This document shows positions 1-8,063 of a stretch of DNA of 64,000 nt, in pieces. Position 1 is the first letter of the stretch. Every line of letters starts with the position of its first letter. The notes under the pieces are model-generated. The model saw nothing but the letters and a program-made list of their open reading frames with translations, searched no databases and was not told where the DNA came from. Source of the DNA: HLUCCA09 sp038745585. GTDB lineage: Bacteria; Pseudomonadota; Alphaproteobacteria; Rhodobacterales; Rhodobacteraceae. Location of the stretch: the NCBI GenBank assembly GCA_038745585.1, contig JBCDLH010000007.1, positions 124,001-188,000 on the forward strand, read 5' to 3'. Position numbers and translations under genes: made by a program.

Positions 1-84
1 GTGACGCGGCCTGTTCTGGGCCTGGTCGTCCCTGCGCTGCCAGGATTGATTGGCCTTGCGAGCTGGTTCGAAGTCGCCTGGTGA
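1..84 (+). CDS. C-terminal tail of a small upstream ORF (partial)
   Basis: The window opens inside a reading frame that runs without a stop to TGA at 82-84. It encodes a mostly hydrophobic tail of 27 residues ending in Phe-Glu-Val-Ala-Trp. The TGA overlaps the ATG of the next gene at 84 by one base (TGATG), the coupling pattern seen repeatedly in this operon. That makes it more likely to be the end of a real small gene, perhaps a membrane protein of the nuo cluster, than a chance frame. Too little is present to name a family. Confidence 0.35.
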   Translation: MTRPVLGLVVPALPGLIGLASWFEVAW

Positions 85-500
85 TGTGCTCCCACACCCG
101 TTGGCGATCGTTCACCGCAGCGCTTGTCCTGGCCTGCCTCTCCGCCGGCCCTGTCGCGTCGCAAGAGCAACCGCCCGATTACTTCGTAGAGGCTGTGGCG
201 CTCCTCCGCGTGGCGAGCCACATGGCCGCGCAATGCGAGGATGTGCAGGTCGATCTCGACGCCGATAGCGGGCTGCGTGTCGGCGTCTACGGGTTGCTCG
301 ACCGCGATGGTTGGAGCATTGACGACCCGCGCCTGCACTCGGAGACGACGCGCGATACCGTCCTGGCCCTTGCCGAGAGCCGCTATGCCGATCTGGGGCT
401 CGCGACCCCGTTGCAGAGCGCCGAGGTCTGCCCTGTCGCACGCGCCGAAGCGATGGCGCAATCGGTGCTTGGGCGCCTCTTTCGCGTGGACGGGCCCTAG
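84..500 (+). CDS. secreted DUF5333-like protein upstream of nuoG (copy 1)
   Basis: A 138-residue protein with an N-terminal signal peptide: a basic start, a hydrophobic stretch at about residues 10-25, and an Ala-Ser-Gln cleavage region. It is therefore probably periplasmic. The mature part has two cysteines about 70 residues apart (AAQCED and EVCPVA) and ends Leu-Gly-Arg-Leu-Phe-Arg. The next gene (635-1051) shows the same pattern of a first Cys in an amphipathic N-terminal helix, a second Cys near the end, and an Ile/Leu-Gly-x-Leu-Leu/Phe-Arg terminus. The two look like diverged duplicates. DUF5333 proteins are typical neighbours of nuo genes in Rhodobacteraceae; their function is unknown. 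The ATG at 84 was chosen because it overlaps the preceding stop codon. Confidence 0.6.
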   Translation: MCSHTRWRSFTAALVLACLSAGPVASQEQPPDYFVEAVALLRVASHMAAQCEDVQVDLDADSGLRVGVYGLLDRDGWSIDDPRLHSETTRDTVLALAESRYADLGLATPLQSAEVCPVARAEAMAQSVLGRLFRVDGP

Positions 501-634
501 CCGTCGCGCCACAGGAGGCTTCGGCGGCTTCTTGCGCGGCTCGGACGGCCATGGGCGGCGCGGAGCAGGGCTGCTATTGAATAGCGGGAGGGCCTGCGCC
601 CACATCGGGGCGACGCGCACGTTAAGGATACCCC

Positions 635-1051
635 ATGTTCAAGACGTTTTCCTGGGTCGCTTGCGGGCTCACGCTCTTTGCCCTCGCCGTCTCTTCAGCG
701 GCAGAGGCCAAGCCGCATTTACGCGACAACATCCCGATCAACAATCAGCTCTTCGCCGCCGCCGTGGGCGATCAGATCCGCAGGAATTGCCCGTCGATTT
801 CGGCGCGAGTCGGGCTCGTTTGGCGCAAGGCGCGCGCGCTTGAGCGCTATGCATTGGAGCAGGGCTATACCGATGACGAGATCGAGGATTATCTTGAGAG
901 CAAGCCCGACATTCGCGCGATGGAGGCCCGGCGGGACGCGTACCTGGCCGAAAACGGCGTCCGTCGCGGCGATGCTGAGAGCTATTGCGCCCTCGGGCAG
1001 GCGGAGATTTCGGCCAACTCGCCCATTGGAGAATTGCTCCGCAGCCGCTAG
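635..1051 (+). CDS. DUF5333 domain-containing secreted protein (copy 2)
   Basis: A 138-residue protein with a clear signal peptide (hydrophobic residues about 8-22, AEA cleavage region) followed by a domain I recognise as DUF5333: 'INNQLFAAAVGDQIRRNC', then 'GYTDDEIEDYLES', 'YLAENGV' and 'SYCALGQAEI', ending 'IGELLRSR'. The two cysteines could form a periplasmic disulfide. In Rhodobacteraceae this family sits in the nuo operon near nuoF/nuoG, so a role in assembly or stability of complex I is plausible but unproven. It lies 73 bp upstream of nuoG on the same strand. Confidence 0.75.
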   Translation: MFKTFSWVACGLTLFALAVSSAAEAKPHLRDNIPINNQLFAAAVGDQIRRNCPSISARVGLVWRKARALERYALEQGYTDDEIEDYLESKPDIRAMEARRDAYLAENGVRRGDAESYCALGQAEISANSPIGELLRSR

Positions 1052-1124
1052 CTACGGGGCAACGCCAAGCTGAGCCAGCTCGTGCGGCTCGTCCCCGCGC
1101 GCCCGCCAGACAGGAGGCCTGACG

Positions 1125-3164
1125 ATGTCCGACGCCGCTCCAGAGCTGCGCACCATTGTGATCGACGGCCATGAACTCGCCGTCGACCCCGCCCTCACCT
1201 TGATCCAGGCCTGTGAGCAGGCCGGGGTCGAGATCCCGCGCTTTTGCTATCATGAGCGCCTGTCGATTGCCGGCAATTGCCGGATGTGCCTGGTCGAAGT
1301 CGTTGGCGGCCCGCCAAAGCCCGCGGCCTCTTGCGCGATGCAGGTGCGTGACTTGCGGGGCGGGCGCAATGGCGAGCCGCCCGAGGTCCGCACGAACTCA
1401 CCGATGGTCAAGAAGGCTCGTGAGGGGGTGATGGAGTTTCTTCTCATCAACCACCCGCTCGATTGTCCGATTTGCGACCAGGGCGGGGAATGCGACCTAC
1501 AGGACCAGGCGATGGCCTATGGGGTCGACTTTTCGCGCTACCGCGAGCCGAAACGGGCGGTCGAGGATCTCAACCTCGGCCCCCTCGTCGAGACGCATAT
1601 GACGCGCTGCATCTCCTGTACGCGCTGCGTGCGCTTTATCACCGAGGTGGCGGGGATGCCCGAGCTTGGGCAGACCGGGCGGGGTGAGGATGCGGAGATC
1701 ACGTCCTATCTCGGTCAGACGCTGGCCTCCAACATGCAGGGCAATATCGTCGATCTTTGCCCCGTCGGCGCGCTCGTCTCCAAGCCCTATGCCTTTACCG
1801 CGCGTCCCTGGGAGCTGACGAAGACCGAGACGATCGACGTGATGGACGCGCTCGGCTCGAACATCCGGGTCGATACGAAGGGTCGCGAAGTCATGCGCAT
1901 CTTGCCGCGCAACCATGACGGCGTGAACGAAGAGTGGCTATCAGACAAGTCCCGCTACGTCTGGGACGGGCTGCGCCGCCAGCGTCTCGACCGGCCATAT
2001 ATCCGCGAGAACGGCAAGCTGCGGCCGGCGAGTTGGCCCGAAGCCCTCGCTGCGGCGGCAAAGGCGATGCGCGGCAAGCGCCTGGCGGGGCTCGTTGGAG
2101 ATCTGGCGCCGACCGAAGCCGCCTATGCGCTCAAGGAGCTGATCGAAGGGCAGGGCGGCATGGTCGAGTGTCGAACCGACGGCGCCGAGCTGCCAACGGG
2201 CGCGCGCTATCTTTATGTCGGGGACGCCGCGATCGAGGATATCGACAGCGCCGAGCAGATCGTGCTTGTGGGCAGCAATCCGCGGCTAGAGGCGCCCGTC
2301 CTCAATGCGCGGATCCGCAAAGCTTGGCTCAATGGCGCGACGGTCGCGCACATAGGACCGCCCGCGGACCTGACCTTTGACGTGATCGAGCTGGGCGCGG
2401 GGCGCGAGGCGCTCGCGCGCCTTGCTGCCATGGATCACTCGGACAAGCACGGCACGCCGGGTGTTATGATCATCGGCCAAGGCGCCATTCGCGGGCCCGA
2501 CGGCGCGGATGTGCTGGCCACAGCGCTCGCCGCCGCGCAGGCAGCCGAAGCCAAGGTCATGATCCTGCACACGGCCGCGGGCCGGGTCGGCGCGCTCGAT
2601 ATCGGCGCGGTCACCGAGGGTGGGATGACAGCGGCGCTTGAGGGTGCCGAGACGGTCTATGCCCTCGGGGTCGATGAGGTCGACATTCCGGCGGGGCCGA
2701 CGGTGATCTACCAGGGCTCGCACGGGGACCGAGGCGCACATCGGGCCGACATCATCCTGCCGGGCGCGGCCTACCCCGAAGAGCAGGGGCTCTTTGTCAA
2801 CACCGAGGGGCGGCCGCAGCTTGCCCTGCGCGCGGGCTTTCCGCCCGGGGAGGCCAAGGAGAACTGGGCCATCCTGCGCGCTCTCTCGGCCGAGCTCGGC
2901 GCAACCCAGCCTTGGGACAATCTTGCCGAATTGCGTGCGGCGCTCGTGAAAGACGTCCCGCATCTCAAGCGGATCGACGACGTCCCGGAAAATCCGGCAC
3001 CGGAGATCTTGCCGGAGGCCAAGCCCCTCGGCGCAGGCGCGTTTGCCCCCGCGCTCACCGACTTTTGGCTGACCAATCCAATCGCGCGCGCCTCTGAGCT
3101 GATGGCCGAGCTGGCGCGGCTCGAACAGACCCGCGCGGAGGACGCCGCCATCGCGGCGGAGTAG
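1125..3164 (+). CDS. nuoG: NADH-quinone oxidoreductase subunit G
   Basis: This is the 679-residue iron-sulfur subunit of the hydrophilic arm of complex I, which passes electrons from the NADH module toward quinone on the cytoplasmic side. Residues 1-75 form a plant-ferredoxin-like domain with 2Fe-2S ligands C41, C52, C55 and C70. A His-Cys motif follows (H110, C114, C117, C123), then a 4Fe-4S set (C162, C165, C168, with C212 in DLCPVG). The rest is a molybdopterin-oxidoreductase-like fold, shortened as in mitochondrial and alphaproteobacterial homologues. The ATG at 1125 is preceded by an AGGAGG ribosome site. It is the first subunit gene in the window and is followed after 17 bp by an accessory ORF. 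Confidence 0.97.
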   Translation: MSDAAPELRTIVIDGHELAVDPALTLIQACEQAGVEIPRFCYHERLSIAGNCRMCLVEVVGGPPKPAASCAMQVRDLRGGRNGEPPEVRTNSPMVKKAREGVMEFLLINHPLDCPICDQGGECDLQDQAMAYGVDFSRYREPKRAVEDLNLGPLVETHMTRCISCTRCVRFITEVAGMPELGQTGRGEDAEITSYLGQTLASNMQGNIVDLCPVGALVSKPYAFTARPWELTKTETIDVMDALGSNIRVDTKGREVMRILPRNHDGVNEEWLSDKSRYVWDGLRRQRLDRPYIRENGKLRPASWPEALAAAAKAMRGKRLAGLVGDLAPTEAAYALKELIEGQGGMVECRTDGAELPTGARYLYVGDAAIEDIDSAEQIVLVGSNPRLEAPVLNARIRKAWLNGATVAHIGPPADLTFDVIELGAGREALARLAAMDHSDKHGTPGVMIIGQGAIRGPDGADVLATALAAAQAAEAKVMILHTAAGRVGALDIGAVTEGGMTAALEGAETVYALGVDEVDIPAGPTVIYQGSHGDRGAHRADIILPGAAYPEEQGLFVNTEGRPQLALRAGFPPGEAKENWAILRALSAELGATQPWDNLAELRAALVKDVPHLKRIDDVPENPAPEILPEAKPLGAGAFAPALTDFWLTNPIARASELMAELARLEQTRAEDAAIAAE

Positions 3165-3181
3165 CCATCGCGCTGCGCGCA

Positions 3182-3598
3182 ATGACGGGAGTGTTGCGGG
3201 CGCGGCACTCCTGGCCCCTGCCTTGCTTTGTTTGTGTCGCGGCCTGCGCTGCGGGCGACCCGACCCAAGAGGCCGCGACCCCGCCGCCGCCGCGCGCCTA
3301 TTTTGGGGCAGATGTCCTGCTTCTCGACACCGATCTTGTGCGCGTGGTGGCGCGGATGGCGCGCAGCGCGCGCCTGTCGGATGTCGATGCCTATGCCCGG
3401 TGCGCGGCGGCCCAGGTCGCGCTCGAAGAGGGCAGCAGTTTTGCGCGACTTGTACGCACAAGACTTGGCGAGGAGGCTTCCTTCTTGGTCGCGGATGCGG
3501 TTTACACTCTGTCGCCAACCCTACCCAGCGGTCTGCAGACCATTGACGCCGAGGTCGCGGTCGAAGAGTGCAAGGAGCGGGAGATCCCCACGCGCTGA
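3182..3598 (+). CDS. putative lipoprotein/secreted protein between nuoG and nuoH
   Basis: A 138-residue ORF, 17 bp after nuoG, that keeps the codon style of the operon. The N-terminus is a signal sequence ending in Val-Ala-Ala-Cys, which could be a lipobox, followed by a Thr/Pro-rich linker. The mature domain contains a Cys in 'YARCAAAQVALEEG' and another in 'VEECKERE', recalling the two-cysteine layout of the DUF5333-like proteins upstream. No function is known. The C-terminal coding end stands 83 bp before the nuoH start codon. Confidence 0.6.
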   Translation: MTGVLRARHSWPLPCFVCVAACAAGDPTQEAATPPPPRAYFGADVLLLDTDLVRVVARMARSARLSDVDAYARCAAAQVALEEGSSFARLVRTRLGEEASFLVADAVYTLSPTLPSGLQTIDAEVAVEECKEREIPTR

Positions 3599-3681
3599 GC
3601 TATATCATAGCGCGGTGGGGGATGGGACGGCGCGCGCCGCGAGGCGTGCCAGGAGCGATTGCAGGGAGCCGCCGCACGTCC

Positions 3682-4722
3682 ATGGCAGAGTTTTTTTCCA
3701 CGACCGGTGGGACGCTTGTCCTTGTCGCGCTGCAATGCCTGTTGGTGCTTGGCTTCGTTATGGTGAGCCTGCTCTTTCTCGTCTATGGCGACCGCAAGAT
3801 CTGGGCGGCGGTTCAGATGCGACGCGGGCCCAATGTCGTCGGTGCTTTCGGCCTGCTGCAGACGGTGGCCGATGCGCTGAAATACGTCGTCAAAGAGATC
3901 GTGGTGCCGGCGGGCGCGGACCGGACGGTGTTTCTGCTCGCGCCCATGGCGTCCTTCGTGCTGGCGCTGATCGCCTGGGCCGTCATCCCCTTTAACGAGA
4001 CTTGGGTGCTCGCCGATCTCAACGTCGCGATCCTCTATGTCTTCGCGGTCTCCTCGCTCGAGGTTTACGGCGTGATCATGGGCGGCTGGGCGTCGAACTC
4101 GAAATACGCGTTCCTCGGAAGCTTGCGGTCGGCCGCGCAGATGATCTCCTACGAGGTCTCCATCGGGCTCATCATCATCGGCGTCATCATCTCGACAGGC
4201 TCGATGAATTTCGGCGCCATCGTTGCCGCGCAGGACGGCAATCTTGGGCTCTTGAACTGGTACTGGCTGCCGCACCTGCCGATGGTGTTTCTCTTCTTCA
4301 TCAGCGCCTTGGCAGAGACGAACCGCCCACCCTTCGACTTGCCGGAGGCGGAATCGGAACTCGTGGCTGGCTACCAGGTGGAATACTCCTCGACGCCCTT
4401 CCTCCTCTTTATGGCGGGTGAATACATCGCGATTTTCCTGATGTGCGCGCTCATCACGCTGATGTTCTTTGGCGGGTGGCTCTCGCCGATCCCAGGCTTG
4501 CCCGACGGGGCGCTCTGGATGGTGGGCAAGATGGCGTTCTTCTTCTTTCTTTTCGCAATGGTGAAGGCCATCGTGCCGCGCTACCGCTACGACCAGCTTA
4601 TGCGCTTGGGGTGGAAAGTGTTCCTGCCGTTTTCGCTCGCCTGGGTGGTGCTCGTGGCTTTCCTCGCGAAGTTCGAGGTACTGGGTGGCTTCTGGGCGCG
4701 CTGGCCCGGGGCGGGGGTGTAA
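3682..4722 (+). CDS. nuoH: NADH-quinone oxidoreductase subunit H
   Basis: A 346-residue membrane subunit (ND1 homologue) that forms the quinone-binding chamber at the junction of the two arms of complex I. It has many membrane segments and the family signatures 'VYGDRKIWAAVQMRRGPN' near residue 30, 'ISYEVSIGL' and 'ETNRPPFDLPEAESELVAG', the last in the charged loop lining the quinone tunnel. A longer frame reaches back to 3568, but the ATG at 3682 (Met-Ala-Glu-Phe-Phe) gives the usual family length. The stop at 4720-4722 is two bases before the next ORF. Confidence 0.96.
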   Translation: MAEFFSTTGGTLVLVALQCLLVLGFVMVSLLFLVYGDRKIWAAVQMRRGPNVVGAFGLLQTVADALKYVVKEIVVPAGADRTVFLLAPMASFVLALIAWAVIPFNETWVLADLNVAILYVFAVSSLEVYGVIMGGWASNSKYAFLGSLRSAAQMISYEVSIGLIIIGVIISTGSMNFGAIVAAQDGNLGLLNWYWLPHLPMVFLFFISALAETNRPPFDLPEAESELVAGYQVEYSSTPFLLFMAGEYIAIFLMCALITLMFFGGWLSPIPGLPDGALWMVGKMAFFFFLFAMVKAIVPRYRYDQLMRLGWKVFLPFSLAWVVLVAFLAKFEVLGGFWARWPGAGV

Positions 4723-4723
4723 C

Positions 4724-4951
4724 GTGAAGGTTGGTGTGAATGAATCTGCGATGCGGCGCGTCGCCGCCGAACTTCGAAGGCTCACATACTCCGAGATGAT
4801 TACCTTCTCTCAGGAGATCGCTGAAGCGTTGGAAGTGTTTGAATTAAAGCTCTCCGATGATCCGAACGACGAGTTGACCACCGAAGTTATCGCCTCTCGC
4901 ATTGACGGTTGGATCCATGAAACTCTTGATACTGCAAGAGGTAAACCATGA
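4724..4951 (+). CDS. small hypothetical protein between nuoH and nuoI
   Basis: A 75-residue ORF starting with GTG one base after the nuoH stop; its TGA overlaps the nuoI ATG in an ATGA junction. It has no signal peptide or membrane segment, is acidic, and has helical character (for example 'MITFSQEIAEALEVFEL'). Its base composition is visibly richer in A and T than the flanking nuo genes, which suggests a different origin or weaker codon selection. I do not recognise a family. The tight junctions on both sides argue that it is translated with the operon. A downstream Met at 4751 is an alternative start. Confidence 0.6.
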   Translation: MKVGVNESAMRRVAAELRRLTYSEMITFSQEIAEALEVFELKLSDDPNDELTTEVIASRIDGWIHETLDTARGKP

Positions 4952-5442
4952 CACAAATCGACTGGCAGCGCGCGGGCAAGTACTTCTTGCTCGTGGATTT
5001 CTTCAAGGGGATGAAGCTGGGCCTGCGCTACTTCTTCGCCCCCAAAGCCACCATCAACTACCCCCACGAGAAGGGCCCGCTCAGCCCGCGGTTTCGCGGG
5101 GAACACGCGCTCCGGCGCTATCCCAATGGCGAGGAGCGATGCATTGCGTGTAAGCTCTGCGAGGCCATCTGCCCCGCCCAGGCCATTACCATCGATGCCG
5201 AACCTCGCGCCGATGGCTCTCGCCGCACGACACGTTACGACATCGACATGACAAAGTGCATTTATTGCGGCTTTTGCCAGGAAGCCTGTCCGGTCGACGC
5301 CATCGTCGAAGGCCCGAATTTCGAGTTTGCGACAGAGACGCGGGAAGAGCTCTATTATGACAAGGAAAAGCTCTTGGCCAATGGCGAGCGCTGGGAGGCG
5401 GAGATCGCCCGCAACCTCGAAATCGACGCCCCGTATCGGTGA
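4948..5442 (+). CDS. nuoI: NADH-quinone oxidoreductase subunit I
   Basis: A 164-residue ferredoxin-like subunit (TYKY homologue) carrying clusters N6a and N6b, which pass electrons to N2. Two complete 4Fe-4S motifs are visible: 'CIACKLCEAICP' and 'CIYCGFCQEACP'. The N-terminal amphipathic helix 'FLLVDFFKGMKLGLRYFF' and the 'KGPLSPRFRGEHALRRYPNG' loop are typical of the family. The start overlaps the preceding small ORF by 4 bp. Confidence 0.97.
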   Translation: MTQIDWQRAGKYFLLVDFFKGMKLGLRYFFAPKATINYPHEKGPLSPRFRGEHALRRYPNGEERCIACKLCEAICPAQAITIDAEPRADGSRRTTRYDIDMTKCIYCGFCQEACPVDAIVEGPNFEFATETREELYYDKEKLLANGERWEAEIARNLEIDAPYR

Positions 5443-5454
5443 GGGGCCAGAACG

Positions 5455-6252
5455 ATGGGAGCCTGGGGTGCTGGAGCCTTCGACAACGATGACGCGCTAG
5501 ACTGGGTCGCGGATACGGCCGATTTGGGGTCGGACGGGGTGGTCGCGTCCATCGAGGCCGCGCTTTGGCCGCCGGTTGTCGGGCTCGAAGCGGACGACGT
5601 CGAGGAGGGAACGGCGGTGCTCGCGGCCTGCGAGACCATCGCCGTCGCATTCGGCCGGCCAGGCAAAGGGATGACCGACGATTTGCGGAGCGAGCTTGAG
5701 CCGCTTCTTGAGGGCCTGGCTGAGAAGAAGGGCCTGCCGGACCTTGCGCTGCGCGGTGTGGCCCACGCGACGCGCGAGGGCTCCGAACTCGTCGAGCTTT
5801 GGGCAGACGACCCCGACACGCACAAGGAGTGGCGTGCCGCCATCGATGACCTGCGCGCGCGGCTCCAAGATGCGCGGGATAAGGTCGACGCCGCCGAATG
5901 GGAGGCAACCGGCGTCGCGCCTGTGGCGATTGTCCGTCTGTCCGACGCGGACGAGGATAAGGACGCGGACGCGGACGCGGACGACAACGACGTTTCGCCC
6001 GAAAACGCGCTGCGCACGGAGGTCCGTCAGATCTACGAAGATATGATGGCCGAACTCGAGCGCGTGGCAGATACGACCGGCGGCGACGCGATGGCGGAGT
6101 TTCTCCGGCATGTCGCGCGTAAGCTCGACCTGGTGCATAAGGACGTCTCCAACATGCGCTATGCGATTGTGGACGAGCTTCAGGCTTTGACCGAGCGGAT
6201 CGAACGGCTCGAAGACGGCGGGGCTGAGAGCGGCGGGAAGGGCACGCCATGA
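5455..6252 (+). CDS. DUF4259 domain protein with acidic repeat and coiled-coil C-terminus
   Basis: A 265-residue protein 12 bp downstream of nuoI. The N-terminus 'MGAWGAGAFDNDDALDWVAD' is the hallmark of DUF4259, a family of unknown function. At about residues 163-180 an acidic Asp-Ala tract, encoded by a GACGCG microsatellite at about 5946-5985, separates this domain from a helical C-terminus that includes a probable coiled coil ('YAIVDELQALTERIERLED'). It ends in a 4-bp ATGA overlap with the next ORF. The fusion of DUF4259 to a coiled coil inside a complex I operon is unusual; no role is known. Confidence 0.7.
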   Translation: MGAWGAGAFDNDDALDWVADTADLGSDGVVASIEAALWPPVVGLEADDVEEGTAVLAACETIAVAFGRPGKGMTDDLRSELEPLLEGLAEKKGLPDLALRGVAHATREGSELVELWADDPDTHKEWRAAIDDLRARLQDARDKVDAAEWEATGVAPVAIVRLSDADEDKDADADADDNDVSPENALRTEVRQIYEDMMAELERVADTTGGDAMAEFLRHVARKLDLVHKDVSNMRYAIVDELQALTERIERLEDGGAESGGKGTP

Positions 6253-6671
6253 CGCCAGATTTCACCAAAGTCTTCCAGCAGATGATGGACCAGTCGACGC
6301 AGATGGCGAAGGCCTGGAACCCGGCGCTGGAGACGTTTCAGCCGCCCGCCCTCGACGAGTGGTTTCCGACGATGCCGAAAGAGGCGCTCGAGATGACCAT
6401 GGGACGGACTTTTAACCCCGAGGGTCTGGATGCCAAGACGCGGCTTTTGGTGACGCTCGCGGCGCTTACGGTTTTGGGCGCGCAGGCCGAAGACCAGATC
6501 CGCATCACCGTCCGTCATGCTTTGGAGGCCGGCGCCACACCCCAAGAGGTCGCCGAGACCATCGGGCAAATGGCCGTCTTCGGGGGCGTTCCGGCGATGA
6601 CAAAGGCGATGCAACTGGCGCAAAAGGTGATCGTCGAGCGGGCGGAGAAGGCGAAAGGAGACGCGGGATGA
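6249..6671 (+). CDS. carboxymuconolactone decarboxylase-like (AhpD-fold) protein
   Basis: A 140-residue protein of the CMD/AhpD-like fold, recognised from 'FNPEGLDAKTRLLVTLAALT', 'IRITVRHALEAGATPQEVAE' and 'IGQMAVFGGVPAMTKAM'. The redox Cys-x-x-Cys pair of AhpD is absent, so a peroxidase-coupled thiol activity is unlikely. It is more like the cofactor-free CMD branch, but its substrate is unknown. It is joined by 4-bp overlaps to the genes on both sides, so it is co-translated with the nuoI-nuoJ accessory block. Confidence 0.75.
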   Translation: MTPDFTKVFQQMMDQSTQMAKAWNPALETFQPPALDEWFPTMPKEALEMTMGRTFNPEGLDAKTRLLVTLAALTVLGAQAEDQIRITVRHALEAGATPQEVAETIGQMAVFGGVPAMTKAMQLAQKVIVERAEKAKGDAG

Positions 6672-6898
6672 GCGATGGGCCCGAGAGCATCGTGCCGCGT
6701 GACTTGCGCCGGCTGGAGGATCGTTTCGACAAACAGGACGAGCGCCTGGTCGAACTGATGTCTGAAATACGGGCCGCTAAACTCCACCAAGCGAGCGTGG
6801 TCCAAACCGATCTCGCTCAGGATGCGGCGATGACCAACCTGCGCTCGCGCATGGACCAGGTCGAACGGCGGCTCGACCTCAGCGAGGCGCCGAAATGA
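6668..6898 (+). CDS. small coiled-coil hypothetical protein upstream of nuoJ
   Basis: A 76-residue, highly charged protein with heptad-like spacing ('LRRLEDRFDKQDERLVELMS' and 'LRSRMDQVERRLDLSE'), probably a short coiled coil or tetramer-forming helix. It has no signal peptide or cysteine. It overlaps both the preceding gene and nuoJ by 4 bp. Its coiled coil might pair with the C-terminal coiled coil encoded at 5455-6252, but this is only an inference from proximity. Confidence 0.65.
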   Translation: MSDGPESIVPRDLRRLEDRFDKQDERLVELMSEIRAAKLHQASVVQTDLAQDAAMTNLRSRMDQVERRLDLSEAPK

Positions 6899-7506
6899 CC
6901 GTCATCGACATCACGTTCTTCGCCTTCGCGATCTCTGTCATCACGGCGGCGCTCTTCGTCGTCTTGAGCCGCAACCCGGTCCACTCGGTCCTGTGGCTCA
7001 TCCTCGCCTTTCTGTCGTCGGCGGGGATGTTCGTCCTCTTGGGGGCAGAGTTCGTCGCCATGCTGCTCGTCATCGTCTATGTTGGCGCTGTCGCGGTACT
7101 CTTTCTTTTCGTCGTCATGATGCTCGATGTCGATTTCGCAGCCCTCAAGGCCGAGATGGTGAAATATGTCCCGCTTGCCGGGCTGATTGGTGTCGTTCTT
7201 CTGATGCAGCTGGCGCTTGTCCTAGGGGCATGGGTGACGGCCGACGGTGTCGCCGTTTTGCAGAGCCCGGAGGCCACGCCCGAGGGCATGCACAACACAG
7301 CAGCGCTCGGCATGCTGCTCTATGATGAGTATTTTCTACTCTTTCAGCTCGCCGGACTTATCCTATTGGTCGCCATGATCGGAGCGATTGTGCTGACGTT
7401 GCGCCACCGGGCCGACGTCAAGCGCCAAGACGTGTTGGCGCAGATGTATCGCGATCCGGCCACAGCCATGGAATTGAAAGACGTCAAGCCCGGAGAGGGG
7501 CTCTAG
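6895..7506 (+). CDS. nuoJ: NADH-quinone oxidoreductase subunit J
   Basis: A 203-residue membrane subunit (ND6 homologue) with five predicted transmembrane segments. Family signatures are 'RNPVHSVLWLILAFLSSAG', 'LLGAEFVAMLLVIVYVGAVA' and 'LFLFVVMMLD'; the third helix carries the conserved pi-bulge region. The extended C-terminus ('LRHRADVKRQDVLAQMYRDP') is usual in alphaproteobacteria. The start overlaps the preceding small coiled-coil gene by 4 bp. Confidence 0.96.
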   Translation: MTVIDITFFAFAISVITAALFVVLSRNPVHSVLWLILAFLSSAGMFVLLGAEFVAMLLVIVYVGAVAVLFLFVVMMLDVDFAALKAEMVKYVPLAGLIGVVLLMQLALVLGAWVTADGVAVLQSPEATPEGMHNTAALGMLLYDEYFLLFQLAGLILLVAMIGAIVLTLRHRADVKRQDVLAQMYRDPATAMELKDVKPGEGL

Positions 7507-7586
7507 CCGCAGGGCGCAAGTTGCGTTGGGCCTATCCCTTAGGTGGGCAATCGCCGGTTCGAGTTTGGGCCAGTTTGAGAGGATCT

Positions 7587-8063
7587 ATGGGGGCCGTTCG
7601 CAACATCCTGGTGGCATCCGTTCTTGCGGTCCATGGCTCTGCCTCTGCCGTGGCGCTGACGCTCGAGCAATGCACGCGCGTCGTGCGCGGCTGGAACGGG
7701 TGGGAGATCCAGCACCGTGATCTTGGCCATGGCCGGGTGAGCTACCGCGAAAGCTGGAACGCCGAAGGGATCTATCTCGATCTCATTGTGTCCGATTGCG
7801 CAAGCGGCGAGACGGTACGGACCCGCGTCCGCGAAGAGATGGTGAAGCCCCGCCCGGCCTTTGACCGGACGCGCCGTGGCCTCGACGTGATCGACCGGCA
7901 CGCAAGACGCGCGCCTGCGCTCTTTCGCATTTCCGTCTTGGCCGAAGACCTCGCGGCAGTGGGCGAGGACACAGTGGTGACGGTCGCGGCTATGGAGTCC
8001 TGCGCCTGCGCGGCGCTATATCCCGAGCATCGGGGCCCAAAAACAGAGTTCGAGGGGAATTGA
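7587..8063 (+). CDS. secreted hypothetical protein between nuoJ and nuoK
   Basis: A 158-residue ORF with a signal peptide (hydrophobic residues about 7-24 with an Ala-rich cleavage site). An upstream in-frame start exists at 7521, but the ATG at 7587 follows a GAGAGGA ribosome site and begins directly with the signal peptide. The mature protein has several cysteines (near 'EQCTRVV', 'VSDCASGE' and 'ESCACAAL') that could form periplasmic disulfides. Its TGA shares a base with the nuoK ATG, so it is part of the operon. I do not recognise the family. Confidence 0.6.
   Translation: MGAVRNILVASVLAVHGSASAVALTLEQCTRVVRGWNGWEIQHRDLGHGRVSYRESWNAEGIYLDLIVSDCASGETVRTRVREEMVKPRPAFDRTRRGLDVIDRHARRAPALFRISVLAEDLAAVGEDTVVTVAAMESCACAALYPEHRGPKTEFEGN

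Noticed and set aside
2286..3518. Long open frame antisense to nuoG (about 410 codons)
   Set aside because: Shadow of nuoG and the following gene in a high-GC region; Arg/Pro-rich with no motif, no ribosome site, and opposite to a certain gene.
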